This document shows positions 30,234 to 42,576 of a stretch of 64,000 nt of DNA, in pieces. Origin of the DNA: Gracilariopsis chorda (lineage: Eukaryota > Rhodophyta > Florideophyceae > Gracilariales > Gracilariaceae); NCBI GenBank assembly GCA_003194525.1, contig NBIV01000127.1, positions 62,001 to 126,000 on the forward strand. Direction: 5' to 3'. Positions within the stretch are counted from its first letter, which is position 1, and every line of letters begins with the position of its first letter. The translations under genes were made by a program, and so were the position numbers. The notes under the pieces are model-generated. The model had not been told where the DNA came from, did no database searches, and worked only from the letters and a program-made list of their open reading frames with translations.

Positions 30234-30358
30234 ATCCATCTAGTTCTGTGATCTCTCGCTAGTTCCTTAAAGAGAGAAAATAGCCCCCAACAGTTCTGCT
30301 TGTCAAGCTGCTACTGCAAAAATTGCTGCTTTCGCGTTTGCGCTCATATTCTGCGCCT

Positions 30359-31097
30359 TTAACAGATGATGATCGGCGTTTCCACGTTTTTGCAAGCGCG
30401 TTTTCTTCTCATTTGCCATTTGCTTCTTCTCCGACTTGTAATCTCCATTTCGCTTAGCAAAACGCATGGTGTCTCTCTTGCTGACTCAATCTTTCGTACC
30501 AGAGTTTTAGCTGCACTATCTTCCGGCGCCACAAACCTTTCTTCTGCCTCCAATATGTATTCAAAAAGCGCTTGATCCGAGAAATGTTATGCGTCCCATT
30601 TTTTCCCACCAGGTCTAACAAGAGCAAAGAAAAGTTCTTTATCGTCATCTGATTCTCTTTTTACTATGGAATTCGCTTGCTGCAGGGCTGTAAAGGCTAT
30701 TTATTGTACATTTAACGGTTGTTATTGCTGCCATTTATGAGCGTTGCCAACAGAACCCATGTAGAGATTGCTCTTGAAGAATTGTTTGAACCGTTTTGTT
30801 TCTGTGCTTCACGAATGTTTCTACAGTATCACAGGGGTTTTCCAACGTTTTTTATTTCTGTGTGGTAGCACCCAAAGTTGTTAGCTGCTGAAGGATCCAC
30901 AATTTTTCCACTTTGTTTGGAACAAACTGCTTTGGCATTGTACGCGCAATGACTGCTTTGTTTGGCTGTGTGATTCTTGTGTCATTTTTGGTTGGTATTG
31001 TTGCGGCAGGGGCCGGTGCTGGTGCGGCCGCAAAGACTGATGCTGGTGCTGTTCTGGCAGCATCTTGGACTTTGGGAGAGACGGAGTGAGTATTCAT
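30359..31097 (-). CDS. Second protein of the Harbinger-like element (two open pieces, unknown)
   Basis: Piece A, 31097..30852, begins with ATG and encodes 81 residues (Ala/Pro-rich, then PNKAVIARTMPKQFVPNKVE). Piece B, about 30593..30359, encodes an acidic then very basic sequence (FEYILEAEERFVAPEDSAAK ... SRRRSKWQMRRKRACKNVE) ending at TAA. They lie in different frames and would need an intron between; I did not find a clean donor-acceptor pair. By position this should be the Myb-like DNA-binding partner, but I see no clear Myb repeat. Confidence 0.4.
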
Positions 31098-31319
31098 GAT
31101 GGATATGGTCTGGTGCGCTTTGGAGATGGACCGTGTAAAAATTAGTGGAAGGGATAGTGGAAGGGTGGGAGTCCGGGTGACTATATTAACACGATTGTGG
31201 ACTATCCCAAAAGAGCTAGAGATCTTAACCAAACTCTTGGTTCCTAATTAAAACATCTTTCGTTGAAGATTACTAAAATCTGCTTGATCTAGCTGTCGTT
31301 TTCCTTAATTAAAAACCCC

Positions 31320-32363
31320 TACTAGATAGGCTCTTAGTTTGTATAGTACTGTTTTCTGTAGAGATTTCTGCAAGCTGTGAGAAGATGATCGTAGTTTTTA
31401 ATTTTTTCTTTTTGTTGTGCAACGCGTTCTGAGAGTATTTCGCTCAAACCCATGCCGCCTTCTTCTAAGATCTCTTGGTTCCCAACTTCTGAAGGAGCGA
31501 TCGGATTGCAGCACGTATATGCTCTGCGGCTGCTCTGTGTGCTTACCTCAAAAGACTGCACAAGCTTCAAGATTCCCTGCCTAACAAAAGACTGACTCTC
31601 TCCGTATTAGCTTGCTGCATGGGGATTTCGCCAGGGTGGAGAAAGATCGCTGTTCATGCTAATCGTCTCTCCTGGGCTCAAAACTGTCTGAGGGACTTCT
31701 AACATGCGTTTCAGGCCCATCGCAAATATGTGTTGCAGTGAAAGGACTGTATCAGAACAAAGAAGTCGAAAAAAGAAGCGGCCGGCAGTCTTTGTGTGCT
31801 CCAGAAGATGAACTGAGTTTATGTGGAGGTTGCGACCTTTGGGACAACGGAGTGTTTTGACACGTCCGCAAGTGCTGACGTACGCACGGAGATGTGTCAG
31901 TCATAGTCGTGTTAGCTTTGCTCCCCCTCTCACAACTGTATGACCTCGAATCGAACATTGCCGAACCACTACCCTTGCTACAGCAAAGGAGGTCTCGACT
32001 TTTGCAGCCAGATTCGCTCAACTGGCCACTCTTGCTCTGCCCAGCGACCGTGCGGACTAGCCTTCTCGAACAGGGCTCCCATCGTCTTCAAACGAAGGCT
32101 CTTTCCTCGTGTACGTTTGCGTGAGTCACAGGCTGTTAAAAAGCAGGTAGAAAGGCCGAGCGAATCGTCAAGTAGCATACACAAGATTACGGTACTTATA
32201 AGTTACTGAAGTTACAGACGGCACAAGCATGTGCATTGCTCAACCCCAACCAGACCGATAATCGCATTGGCTAATGTACACATCACACTGACTTCCTACG
32301 CTAGTCTTGTCCTCCGACCAGTAATTCTGTTCTTTCCAAGTTTTCTGGAACGAGGACTAGTCG
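31320..32363. other. No gene recognised
   Basis: About 1 kb. A minus-strand open piece (31334-31570) contains a helical stretch but no start. GAAGCGGCCGGCAGTC at 31774 echoes the inverted repeat at 10174-10265. Confidence 0.4.
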
Positions 32364-33443
32364 TTACCCAGAGCAATCTGAGTATATTAGTCGCTTCTCT
32401 TTGGCTCGCTGTATGACTTCGGAAACGGCTCGAGCAACAATGTGCGGTTTCTCTATTTGCACAAAGTGGCCGCAGTCTTTGATCCCGATCAAGGCTGACT
32501 CGGCTGAATAGGAGGCGACATCGCTTTGTAACAACGATATGTACGCTTTCCCGCTTGTTCTCTCATACACATCCGGGACGAGCACTTGAATAGGTGTCTC
32601 GCCTAACCATCCTGGGGGGAAATGCAACAGGCCTTCACTTGCTTGTTTGCTTTCACGAAGGGCAGCTGCCCACTCCGCTGTGTAAGCCATTAGCCAATCA
32701 CCGCGTGCCCATGTTGATGTGGCAGCCTTCTTCAGACTCCCTTGGAACGCTAATGTGTACGGTCGCAATGCGAGTGGGGCGAGTACACGCAGCAGACCTA
32801 AATACCCGAGTGATCGCGCCAGCCATTCAGGAGGTGTTTGCTTCGGAACAATGTCCTCGAGCATTGTTACAGTCTGTGGGGAAGCGGCGTCCACATAAAC
32901 TAACCCACATACATCGGACGGTTTCAGGAGCTTTACGAGCACGTTGGTATACAATGCACCAAGCGAATGGGCAACGAGCACATACGGAGGGTTCGCACCG
33001 ACTGTAGATAATGCCATTTGGAGATCCTTTGCAATGCTAGAAATAGATCTTTCCTTCGGATGCTTGACGGCGTCTGAGAACCCAAAGCCGGCACGGTCGT
33101 AGCGGAAGACTCGTGCTACTTGGCCGACGTGCCGGGACACATCTTCCCAAACGGGTGACCATGAGTTTGCGCCGGCTTCCATGACGACACATGGAGCGTC
33201 AACCAGCTCAGGCGGGGCGTGGTATACGACGTGAACGCGACGTCCACCATTTCGGACTGCAACCAGCTGCCCGGCAGGCTGGCGATGTTCTGAGCGGCGA
33301 GCGATGGCCTCAACACCGGCAGCCACAGTTGCTAGTACTGCGGGCGTGAGGAGTGGGAGGGCGAATGCCGGCGGTGACGAAAGCGGCGCTGTCAAGTGCC
33401 ACTGAATCGTATGCGGAGTGATAGCGGTCGGGTATCGAAACAT
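32364..33443 (-). CDS. Alpha/beta hydrolase, possibly membrane-anchored
   Basis: 359 residues from an ATG (33443-33441), intron-less. The N-terminus has a hydrophobic stretch (FALPLLTPAVLATVAAGV, residues ~28-45) that may anchor it. The domain then shows CVVMEAGANSWSPVW (oxyanion region), RVFRYDRAGFGFSD, the nucleophile elbow VAHSLGA (Ser), a candidate acid in IQVLVPDVYE and the catalytic His in IKDCGHFVQIEKP. It belongs to the broad alpha/beta hydrolase fold family (Abhydrolase_1/6); the substrate cannot be inferred. No lesions. Confidence 0.85.
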   Translation of the reverse strand: MFRYPTAITPHTIQWHLTAPLSSPPAFALPLLTPAVLATVAAGVEAIARRSEHRQPAGQLVAVRNGGRRVHVVYHAPPELVDAPCVVMEAGANSWSPVWEDVSRHVGQVARVFRYDRAGFGFSDAVKHPKERSISSIAKDLQMALSTVGANPPYVLVAHSLGALYTNVLVKLLKPSDVCGLVYVDAASPQTVTMLEDIVPKQTPPEWLARSLGYLGLLRVLAPLALRPYTLAFQGSLKKAATSTWARGDWLMAYTAEWAAALRESKQASEGLLHFPPGWLGETPIQVLVPDVYERTSGKAYISLLQSDVASYSAESALIGIKDCGHFVQIEKPHIVARAVSEVIQRAKEKRLIYSDCSG

Positions 33444-35699
33444 ATTGAAAGGCTTGCAGACAAACTGGTGCGGTTCGCAATCTCATGGTGGGGGGATAGA
33501 CTTGGCAGGACAGACGGAAGCGGTGCCTTTTCTGAAGTTTGAAGTGGACGCAGCGTAGGTTTTTCATTGCACCGATAGAGCCATGATAGCGGATCGAATT
33601 GGAGCACTGGCATGAAACGGTGCAGATATTTTTCGGAGGCGGATCTCCGTGCAAAGGTGAGGTGCCAAGTGTCCCACCTCAGAACCCCACCAGAGCGCGG
33701 GCCATTTACAGCATTCAAACCGAGCGGTCGGGGTCCTGTTTTGTGGTGTCTGTAGCCGAATCCGCTCCGCTAGCTCTGCTCCATCAACGACCCACGCGCC
33801 AGGTGAGATAACAAGTTCGCCCAGATGATTTGCAGATCCTCTACAGCTGTATCATACACTACCGGTAGCTTGGCCATCCATTTCCCCAGCAGCGCCCGTA
33901 TCAACATTGCGCTTCTGATAAATCTCATGCCCGGCAACGAACGCCGTTGTGGATACAGTGTCATCATGGTATTGCGAGTTCGTCGCTATCCTACAAGGGC
34001 AAACGGTTAAAGCGCTTGCCTCCCGTCGGTAGCAGCGCTCTGCAAACTACTGCTTCAAGCAGGTTGCTTGAACAAAACAGCCAGATTCTTAGACAGCGCA
34101 GGTGGCTGCAGATTCTTCTAGAGAACTAGAAATATCTATATAAAACCGACGGGGCACCCAAGACTCAGGGAAGAGAGCACGGATCATCAGGTCTACTAGT
34201 GTTTCAGGGACGCAGGAGGTTCTTTATGCGGAGCAGAGAATGTGACGGGAGTGACACGTTTCGGCTCTCGGCGGTGTGCTGGTACTGGTGCGTGTGGGGG
34301 AGCAGTCGAGCGTCGACGCCGAGAGCCGAGGAAGGCGGACAACAAGGTCACTCACAGAGCGCATTCCTTTGCTCTGCTGCTTCTAAGCATGACCACTGAT
34401 CATTAACTCCCTTTGGGAGCTAGGATAAGCGCAACACTTTGTCAAATCAACAATCCAAGACGAGTACGCCGAACAAAGCGCAAGAAACGCTCTAACAGTA
34501 GCCAACATATCTCTCCCTTTCTGATTGAACTCAAACTTCAAGCTTCATGCAAGCGATCCCAAACTTTTACACTCACCTTTACGGACACTGACCATATTGC
34601 ATCTCTACCTAATCGCAATGCATTCATAACTTCATGTGCACAAGTGCAACAATCCCAAAACTCTGAGCCCCGACATTCAAACTAGTCACTGCATACGCAG
34701 AAGGTTTCACAGCCACTCGTTACAGGCAAACATTCAGAAAAACAGAACTACCAATCTTTGAGTCCCCATTCTTGTGCCCTATTTCCATCACCTACTCAAA
34801 GATCCAACCTTTTATTTCTTACTTTTGCTGACCAGTTCGTCGAAGAGTTTCTCCTGATTTCCTTCACAATCAACCACAGCACACAAAGCAAGTATTCTCT
34901 TGCCCTCGAAAAATTTGGAGCGTCCCGTACTGCGAATCTAGACCTACTAATTCCGTTTGACGTCCGTCTTTCCATGTGAATAAAATCATGCCTTTTGCAA
35001 GACTTCAAGCCTGAGAATCGACTGGAAATGTCTTATCTTATTTTAATGCTTGTTTTGATGTATCCTGCTCTCCAGAATCAACTAGAAATGGCACAGAAAC
35101 GCCTCAACGGCTGGAATCACCTTACGTTATCGCAGTCTGCGATACCAATGAGCAAGCAATTTTCTATGGCCTCTACGTGGAGATTGCTCAACGCCAGCCC
35201 GCCTCGACTTCGGAGAGTTAATACCGTTGCCTCGAAATCAGAGACACTTGACCAAAAAAACTCACGCACACGTTCAAGAGGGTTAGAAAGAGGTTCCTCA
35301 TAACTATCACATTTACACAAAAGAAACTTCATGAGATATATCTAGGCAACAGTGGCCCTTAATGTTTGTTCTGTTCCTCTCCCCCTCCAGTGTCCTTGCC
35401 AACAAGGGCGCAACCACCCTGATTTGAAGATTTACTACAAGATAGATATTTCATTTCTGGGCACTAAAAGCACGTCAAGCCAAGTTAACCAGAGGGCTGT
35501 TTAGTCACGATCTTTTTGAACAACTGCAAGCTGCTGAGGTTCGCAAGAGACCGAAATAAAACTTTGCTCTGGTGGAGTTACACGTTTTTGGGTTCATGGT
35601 TTCGAAAGGTTATGTGGTTTCTTATATCGTACAGACACGATTCTCAGCGCACTGATGTCAAGGCCGCACCTACTTAGATTGAACATTCTCGGTACAATT
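33444..35699. other. 2.3 kb without a recognised gene
   Basis: Only short, composition-poor open frames on both strands. The bases just above 33443 must hold the hydrolase promoter. Confidence 0.45.
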
Positions 35700-36626
35700 T
35701 CAGAAGAACGCGCCATTTATTTCCCAGTGTTGAAATATCGAGCAACATTGGCAAGGTAAATCACAGCCACAACTCTTCACTGGGTGCCATTGTTCGTCTT
35801 CACGAGGATCGTTTAAGCCTTCGATCACGTTATTCTCCGTTTCAATAATAAGAGAGTCTGGAATGGCGGTGTTGGTCGTATCTTCTCGAACACGAGCAAT
35901 ACGAGAAGATGCATCGGCATTTCTTGTTGGAGCTCTTTTACTCACAAAAGGGCAATGTGAATTCTGGACAAGCTTGGGCGAGGTTCCATGTACCACTAGC
36001 CCTTTCTGATAGATCTCAAACATATGTAAGTCATTGCTTCGTGAAACGCTGTTGTCAGCTGAAATGGAAACACCCTGCTGCCTCCCTTCCGAGGAGAAAG
36101 CCGTAGAGAGATCCGTCTCCGGACCTTCTGGGAAATTAGTATCCATGGAAATGAGCTCCATGCTCCTAACATCGGTGAAAGTGTTTTCCCCAAAGACCTC
36201 TTGGATGTTAACAGCTTTGGCAATTCTTCGAAGCGGACACTTGTTGGCTTGATGGTTTTTCTTCGAGCTTCCCCACTTAAAGCATTCACCGCAGCCCAAA
36301 GAGCACATGAAAGGTTTTTCATCAGTATGAACTCGTAAATGTGCTTTAGCATTATACTTTGTGGAGAAGGAACGCTGGCACAACGCATACGGACACGGAT
36401 GTGATCCTTTGCCTTCTAGCTTCGTTCGACGATTTTTCCCAATTGACGCCATCGGCCTTGAGATATCACTGAAATTAAGAGCGCCACTACCTCTCTGCTG
36501 CGAACTTGAAGCTTTGGATGTGACATCGGCTACCGGTGGGTAAAAATGCTGCTGCATTTGAAATAGTCCTGTTCCGTCTTCAAAAACGAGGGGAGGCTCA
36601 CATGCGCTGTGATCCGCGACATCCAT
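35700..36626 (-). CDS. C2H2 zinc-finger protein (two fingers)
   Basis: 308 residues from an ATG (36626-36624). Two adjacent C2H2-type fingers at residues ~75-130: finger 1 CPYALCQRSFSTKYNAKAHLRVH (C-x4-C, H-x3-H), linker TDEKPFM, finger 2 CSLGCGECFKWGSSKKNHQANKC (final ligand Cys, C2HC). The rest is acidic, Ser/Asn-rich and probably disordered, with CGCDLPCQCC near the C-terminus as a possible extra metal site. It is probably a nuclear DNA-binding regulator; the target is unknown. Confidence 0.8.
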   Translation of the reverse strand: MDVADHSACEPPLVFEDGTGLFQMQQHFYPPVADVTSKASSSQQRGSGALNFSDISRPMASIGKNRRTKLEGKGSHPCPYALCQRSFSTKYNAKAHLRVHTDEKPFMCSLGCGECFKWGSSKKNHQANKCPLRRIAKAVNIQEVFGENTFTDVRSMELISMDTNFPEGPETDLSTAFSSEGRQQGVSISADNSVSRSNDLHMFEIYQKGLVVHGTSPKLVQNSHCPFVSKRAPTRNADASSRIARVREDTTNTAIPDSLIIETENNVIEGLNDPREDEQWHPVKSCGCDLPCQCCSIFQHWEINGAFF

Positions 36627-38006
36627 GGCAGATGTTCGAAAGTGAAGAGAAAGCGAAGGAAGGCGCGGCGGACAAAATGGGACCTTGATACCGTCTCATT
36701 GTCAATGCAGTATATTGATTTCTGAAGGAAAGGAACATTTAACGGCCTTATATAGACAGTCCCGCGAGCATGAAGCAAAGGAAGTGGTACGGAAAATGAG
36801 GCAAACACAAGCGAGTGCGGCAGAGATCCCATGACTGCAGCTCATGTTGGCCTCAACAAGAACTCACGGGATAAGGACTCGGTGAAAAACAGACATATGT
36901 ATCCAATAATGTGGGGACTTGCTCTTTAAGAGCCCTCAAAGGGTGGAACTGTGCAATAGCTACCAAATATCACCAAACGTGCGACATCTGAAACTATTGG
37001 CTGATAGACAAGTGGTGGAACCGGCAGGCACTAGCAGAAACGTCAGAATCTCGAGCAACTCAACCACCCATCGCAACTACCGAAACAGGAACGTCGATGA
37101 TGGTCACGAACATTAGATGCTTCCTCTGACGCATATCTTGCGAAACCCATGTCCCTCCTCTTTGTCTTCGTATTCGTGACCAGAGAAAAAAACTTGTTTG
37201 TTTTGCTCTTTTTGTTTGAATACGACTTCGAAATTCCTTGGATTGTCAGTAGAAGCTTTGCAGATAGTGTGCACTTCTTAAAGTTAGCAAAGGTGCTGAA
37301 CTTACAATTTCTCAAGAAGCATAGTAGCCTTCGTAATGGGTTCTGGAATTGGGATTGCCTCCATTCCGTTGGGGTACATTATGTAGAGAGCATTGCAATT
37401 CAATCTAACGTGAGACAGGGGAGGGATCCGTGGTGTAAGGTCCATCTTGTTTTTAACTGAAATTCATAGAACTAACACCTCTTTATACTGTTTGTTGTGG
37501 TTCTTTTGGCATATTCAGAGGCTTCTGGGGACTCCGTACTCTTAAAATGGAAAAGAAAGAACTGATCAAAGCAGACTTTTCTGCTGTGCGTGAAAACCCG
37601 TCCGAAAAGGGATGTATGAACAATACAACTGGCTGCGAACCGTAACGCCAATGCTTCGAGTAAGTGCAGAATGACGTTTTTGGAGCTTTGTATAATATTG
37701 ATATTATCTACAGAAGAAGCGCCATGTTGATACTCGATATCATCACGTTCTTACGTGCAAAAGAACTGGCAAAGTACTTGAGAGCAATGAAAGGCACGGT
37801 AGTTCTTTACCCTTTCCTTCTAAAAGAAAATTGCTGGAAAGGTGCTTTGTCTTTATTGGCTTCCTATTCGCTTTGGCAAGCAGGGAGAGGTGTCAGAGGT
37901 ATATGGTACCAGGATTGTTCTCATAATTCTAGGCCTTCATGCATTACAATTATGCTACGCGCGGCATAGTGAGGAGAGCCTCACAGGTTGAGCTGAGATC
38001 TCATTC
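36627..38006. other. No gene recognised
   Basis: About 1.4 kb; short open frames only. Confidence 0.45.
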
Positions 38007-38205
38007 TTATATACCAGGGGCGTATTTGTGACTGACTATTTTGCCATAATGGGGAATATGACTGACTGCCTCGGCAAAAGAAGTAGTCATCATCCTAATT
38101 TTTGATTATTATTGAAGGTTTTTGACTACCAATTTTGGAAAAGTATTGACTAATGCCTACTTCATGTGGCAAAATAGTTAGTCACAAATACGCCCTGTTA
38201 TATAC
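38007..38205. mobile_element. 183-bp hAT-type MITE with perfect 8-bp target duplication
   Basis: Element 38015..38197 with ends CAGGGGCGTATTTGTGACT... and ...AGTCACAAATACGCCCTG, inverted over about 31 bp with one indel and one mismatch. Flanks TTATATAC (38007-38014) and TTATATAC (38198-38205) are identical. CAGGGGCG-like ends and 8-bp duplications are hAT hallmarks. It is non-coding. The perfect duplication suggests a fairly recent insertion. Confidence 0.92.
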
Positions 38206-41200
38206 ATGAGATGAAGAGGGTCATTGCAAGGTGTGAATTTCCTACAGCTATTCCACCAGGAAAAGTGGGCAGATAGAAAGACCCAAGTCTTCATAAGTGA
38301 GACTCCCCATTTCCTTCTGAGACATGTGCGAAATTAGCGACGGTAGCCTTCCATTGCAGCACTAACTGGAGTGGAATCTAAGCCGTACATGAAAAAGAGG
38401 CCTGTTCTGAAATGTGCGAAGGTACAGGCGTTCGATCTACCAGTAATATTCTCGAAATAAGCCTCGAGTTCTTTTTTGAGGAACCAGACCGTGCGGTCCT
38501 CCCGCCGTTTGGGAACATACACCTCAGCAACTATTCTCTTTGAGACATATTTCATGGAACTCGAACTTTTCCGTTTCAAACGAAGTCATGCACATCGTTT
38601 GCGTTCTGATGGAAGTATCATTCTACCCCCTATTACAAGTAATCTAGTCGTCCAGTCTAATTAGCTTGCATGAGTCCGAATACACGTCTGGCATTCTGTA
38701 ATTTGGATAGAGGAACTTTCTAAGAACGCTGAGACCCCTAACACCACGAAAAGGTCCGCCATAATTGACTCCAATTGATGGCACGATTTTGAGCATTTGG
38801 AAGTTCTATGTTTCGACTGAGCCACGAAAGCATAGATCCAACAGTTGACCCTATAATCACGTTTGCTCGAACGAGGAAGCACTGGCCCCAGAAAATGATA
38901 AACATTAATTCCGAATGCTTTGAGGGAAAGAAGCAAGGAATCAGAAAGAACATCTTGCTTCTTTGTAGCAGGTTTCGTTCACGTGATTATCCTTGCTTCG
39001 CTCATTCTTGTTCACTTGCGGCACATTGTTGCTTATTTGGTCGTCATACACAAATAATCGTTATGTATAATTTGATGGGAAAATGAGATATGTATGTTTC
39101 ATGGATATTGTTCTTGTTTCTTCATATGTAAGCTTGTGCCTGTGTGGACTAGATACATTGGCTTGTACGGAGCCCGGAGAGTAGACATGCCTTGAGAGGT
39201 TTCAGAACAGATTTCTCCTGGGTGAGCAGTTCTGCATGGTCAACAAGACGTTCAAAACTTAGCTATCTCCCCACGTACCGGGAAAGGTATTTGTTTAGGT
39301 GATTGGTTGAACGGTTGGTGAGGGCGAATGGTTGATGCTTACATTATCGTTATCACCACTCAAATGTTTAATTTGTGCTGCCGCGAAGAGTCTTAAGACC
39401 ACGTCCGGAGAACCGATGTACACTTCCATGCTTGAGATGGTTGTAAGGGGCGCAACTTGATGTATTGCCAATTTTAGTTCAGAAACCAGTCGACTCAAAG
39501 ACATAGTATGCATCGGAAGGCTTGGGGCATCTTACCTTTCATTTCGTTCGGTTTCTCTAACCTTGCACCACACGCTCTTTTCGGCGAGCATTTGCGGTTC
39601 TTCAGCTTGTTTATGATTGGTCTTAGATTACACGAATATCCCCCAGACTGCAAGAAAATGATTTTACGTCTGTATCAGTCTCGAGCCTTGGGCAGAACAA
39701 TGCCTACTCCTTCCGAGGAGTATGAGTCCTTGTTTACACTGACTACGAAGACCTACGAAGGGTGGACTTGGAAGCGCCGCTGGTCGGTAAACACTTCGCC
39801 GCTTCATTGGATGAGTCCAACTCCACAACCCACGTCAGATCGTTAACTTTTCAGAAAGCGACTTGTTAGGCCAAAGGGCACAGGGGGTAGTTCAGTGTGT
39901 GGTCCGGGATCACTCTCCTCACTTCTCTCTGAACGGTGGGAGACATAATCGTTCAAGATCTTGACAAATTCGGCGTCTGATTCTCATTCTCTATCTATCG
40001 ATACCAGTATGGATGCACCGCTGTGACATCAAGCGTTTTCCTTTTTAGTTAGCACGTGACCCTATCTCTTCGAAGTAGTTTCCGAAACGATCCTTATATT
40101 CCTTGCAGTCTTCAGTAGAATAACTGGACGAATGAGATAATCTCGAGTCGTACTGAAGTGCAAAGATTCATGAGTCTCATACCGAAATGTCTACTCGTTT
40201 CAGTCAAGGTTTCAACTCGCTCCTGCGTTCCATTTAAGGCGGAGAAACTGTACGTACTGATCTACAATGATAGAACACAACGCTGACCTTTGGGCCTCGT
40301 CGACGTCTTGACCCCACAACTGCCCGTCATCTGATAAATAATTATTGAAGAGTTTATTTTTATTCTACCAGAGAGCGTGCCGGCATTACGACGGAATTCT
40401 GAGGCGGTCGCGAGTTTCGGTCTTGTTTGTGTGGGTGATACCACACTCAATGATATCGAAAAAGAAAACTTGTCATCTTCGAATGCGGTGTACGCTTTGC
40501 GTGAACTGCACGAGGGGTCTGAATATCAGATGAGTCACAACGTTTATTTGCATTTACTTAGTGGTTCATGTTTGCAACACGGGGCTTCTACAGCAGTATC
40601 ATTCTAGGTATAGAGGGACGTGATTTGACAACACACCCCAGCATAGTCGGCATTAAAGCCCAGAATTCGAAATTATGACCCTTGACCCTGCGCCGTTGCG
40701 AATTGAGTTTCCGATCTCTTGAAAGCAAACTTCAAGCGGGAATGATTGCCTTCTAAGATCTATTGAAAATCAATAGTCACATGACATTCAAGAATGACTG
40801 GGAGAAGACTTGCGCAGAAAAACTTAGGAAATCGGTGAAAAAAAAACTCATGTTTTGTTCTAAAAGTTTAAATGGTAGCAATGTGTGACGTAGGAAACTT
40901 CAAAGCTAAAGCCGGACCCGGGATGTCATTAAACTCGCCCAGGCGATCGGCGGACTGGTCGCCTTCGTCGACCTGGGATGTCTCTAAAAGCGACCAGGCA
41001 GTCGGCAGACCGACGGCCCCAAGCGACCTGGGTGGCACTGTCCAGAAAAGGCCCCCGCTAAGCTGTGCGAAACGGTAGGCACGACGCACGCGCTTCCCGG
41101 AAGATCTTGCCAGCCTTTCCCTGAGTTTTCCCGGAAGGGTCAGGAGTTTCCTACGGAAACTGAGGCGGCAGTCTTACCTCACGCAGCATAGCATCGCGTG

Positions 41201-42576
41201 GATAATGGAAGAAAACAGGCCCGCCCGTACAAGGATCTGAATGGTTTTACAGGGTTTTTACGGAACTTGCGCCAGGATTGAAGAAAAGCACGTGTGTTAG
41301 GTCGGTTCAACTACCCGAAATCGCCAAGGGTAAAGAGGAAAGGGTGGGTAGAACGTCGTTAGTGCTTCTAGACGACGAAAACGAGGCACATTGGAATCCG
41401 CCTTGTCGTGGTGTGCCCCTTAGCTGACGTCCTCTGGTGGAAAGGGAAGGAATAGCAGAGAAAAGAATGGAAAAGGCGAGTCGCGTCAGAACGAAATGGA
41501 TCCGATCTCGGGTCTTCCCGTAGAAGCTTGGTACTAATCTTTCCATGTTCCGAGATAGTAGCTAGTGAGCGCAACACGGCTGCTGCAAGGTGAGAGCAAG
41601 CAGCAGTCATCGGCTACATTCCGGGGACATGAATAGAGATTGGTACTACGGGACAGAGAAAATCTTTCTTTCCGAGGAGCTTTACGTACATAGAGTTTAG
41701 CATGCTAGACGAAGAAAAGCTCCCCTGTAGAGTTAGATTCTACCACAATGCCGTAATCAGGTAATGTGTGCCCATAAAAAAGAAGAAGAACAAAGCTAAA
41801 GCCCACGATACAGGACCCTCCTAATAAGGGCTAAGTTACCTTCGTTTCAACACTTCTGCTTATGCGTGAAATTCACAGCCTGCAGTTGGTGCAACAGTAG
41901 CTATTCTTAGAATAACAAGGATAGCGGACCGCTAGCCAGCCTCCCTTGTTGTGCTTTGTTTCTGCAGTAGCCATGCACAGAGAACTTGCTGGTGACGAAG
42001 TAAGCTAACCCTTACCATCGGTACAAGGGTAAGAAGGGCCTTCGGCCCTAGCACTCTTTCCTGCAGTGGTGACGTCTGCATCTTGCCTGCAGGAAAGAGT
42101 GATAGGGCCGGAGCTTGAGAGATCACAAACCTGAGAATGAAACGTTTTGGTTGTCCAAAACGTTTGATTATCATTGGTGCAAAGAGCTGGCGTACCAAAA
42201 GGCTCAAAAAATGAGCGTGAAGCACGATTTTGGGTGCTGGCGCAGTTTGCGCCAAAAAAACGAAATCGTGCATTTTACTTATTTTCTAAGGGGTGCGAAG
42301 GTCGTTGTCGCACAAATCCTTAGAGAGAGAGAAGAGAGAGAGAAGAGAGAGAGACTGTTGGTACCTTGGTAGCCCCAGTTTCGTACTGTACGTTCGCTTC
42401 CCTGCTATCATAGTTTGCACTTTTGTACCGAACGAATCAACTCAGTAGGATGCGGTGAAGTATTGTTGTTGCTCTTTGTGCCACTTGAAGCAGTTGTTTC
42501 CCGTTGGCTCCGTTATAGATGCGACAATCGGAAGCATCCATTAATAGAGTTTCAAAGCTTACCGGACTGGAAGACT
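38206..42576. other. 4.4 kb with only scattered open pieces
   Basis: Possible coding remnants, none with a recognised family: minus 38334-38579 (EDRTVWFLKKELEAYFENIT), plus 39508-39846 (PSEEYESLFTLTTKTYEGW) and plus 40377-40607 (NDIEKENLSSSNAVYALREL). The right end holds clustered inverted repeats and an AG microsatellite at 42322-42354. Confidence 0.4.
42043..42271. repeat. Cluster of inverted repeats
   Basis: Three hairpins in 230 bp: arms 42043-42066 / 42087-42110 (24 bp, one mismatch, containing CACTCTTTCCTGCAG), 42140-42150 / 42155-42165 (AAACGTTTTGG, perfect) and 42222-42230 / 42263-42271 (GCACGATTT), the last enclosing TGGCGCAGTTTGCGCCA. Possibly a MITE or nested insertion ends. Confidence 0.7.

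Larger units (their letters stand above)
28834..31319 (+). mobile_element. PIF/Harbinger-like DNA transposon, 2.5 kb
   Basis: Ends are inverted repeats GGGGTTTTTAATTA (28834 inward; reverse complement ending at 31319), perfect for 14 bp and then imperfect, flanked on both sides by TA. It holds a DDE transposase on the plus strand and open pieces of a second protein on the minus strand, converging. Two convergent genes are the usual Harbinger layout (transposase plus a Myb-like protein). A 2-bp TA duplication is unusual for Harbinger (normally 3 bp, TTA/TAA), so either a third base mutated or this belongs to a TA-targeting relative. Confidence 0.75.
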
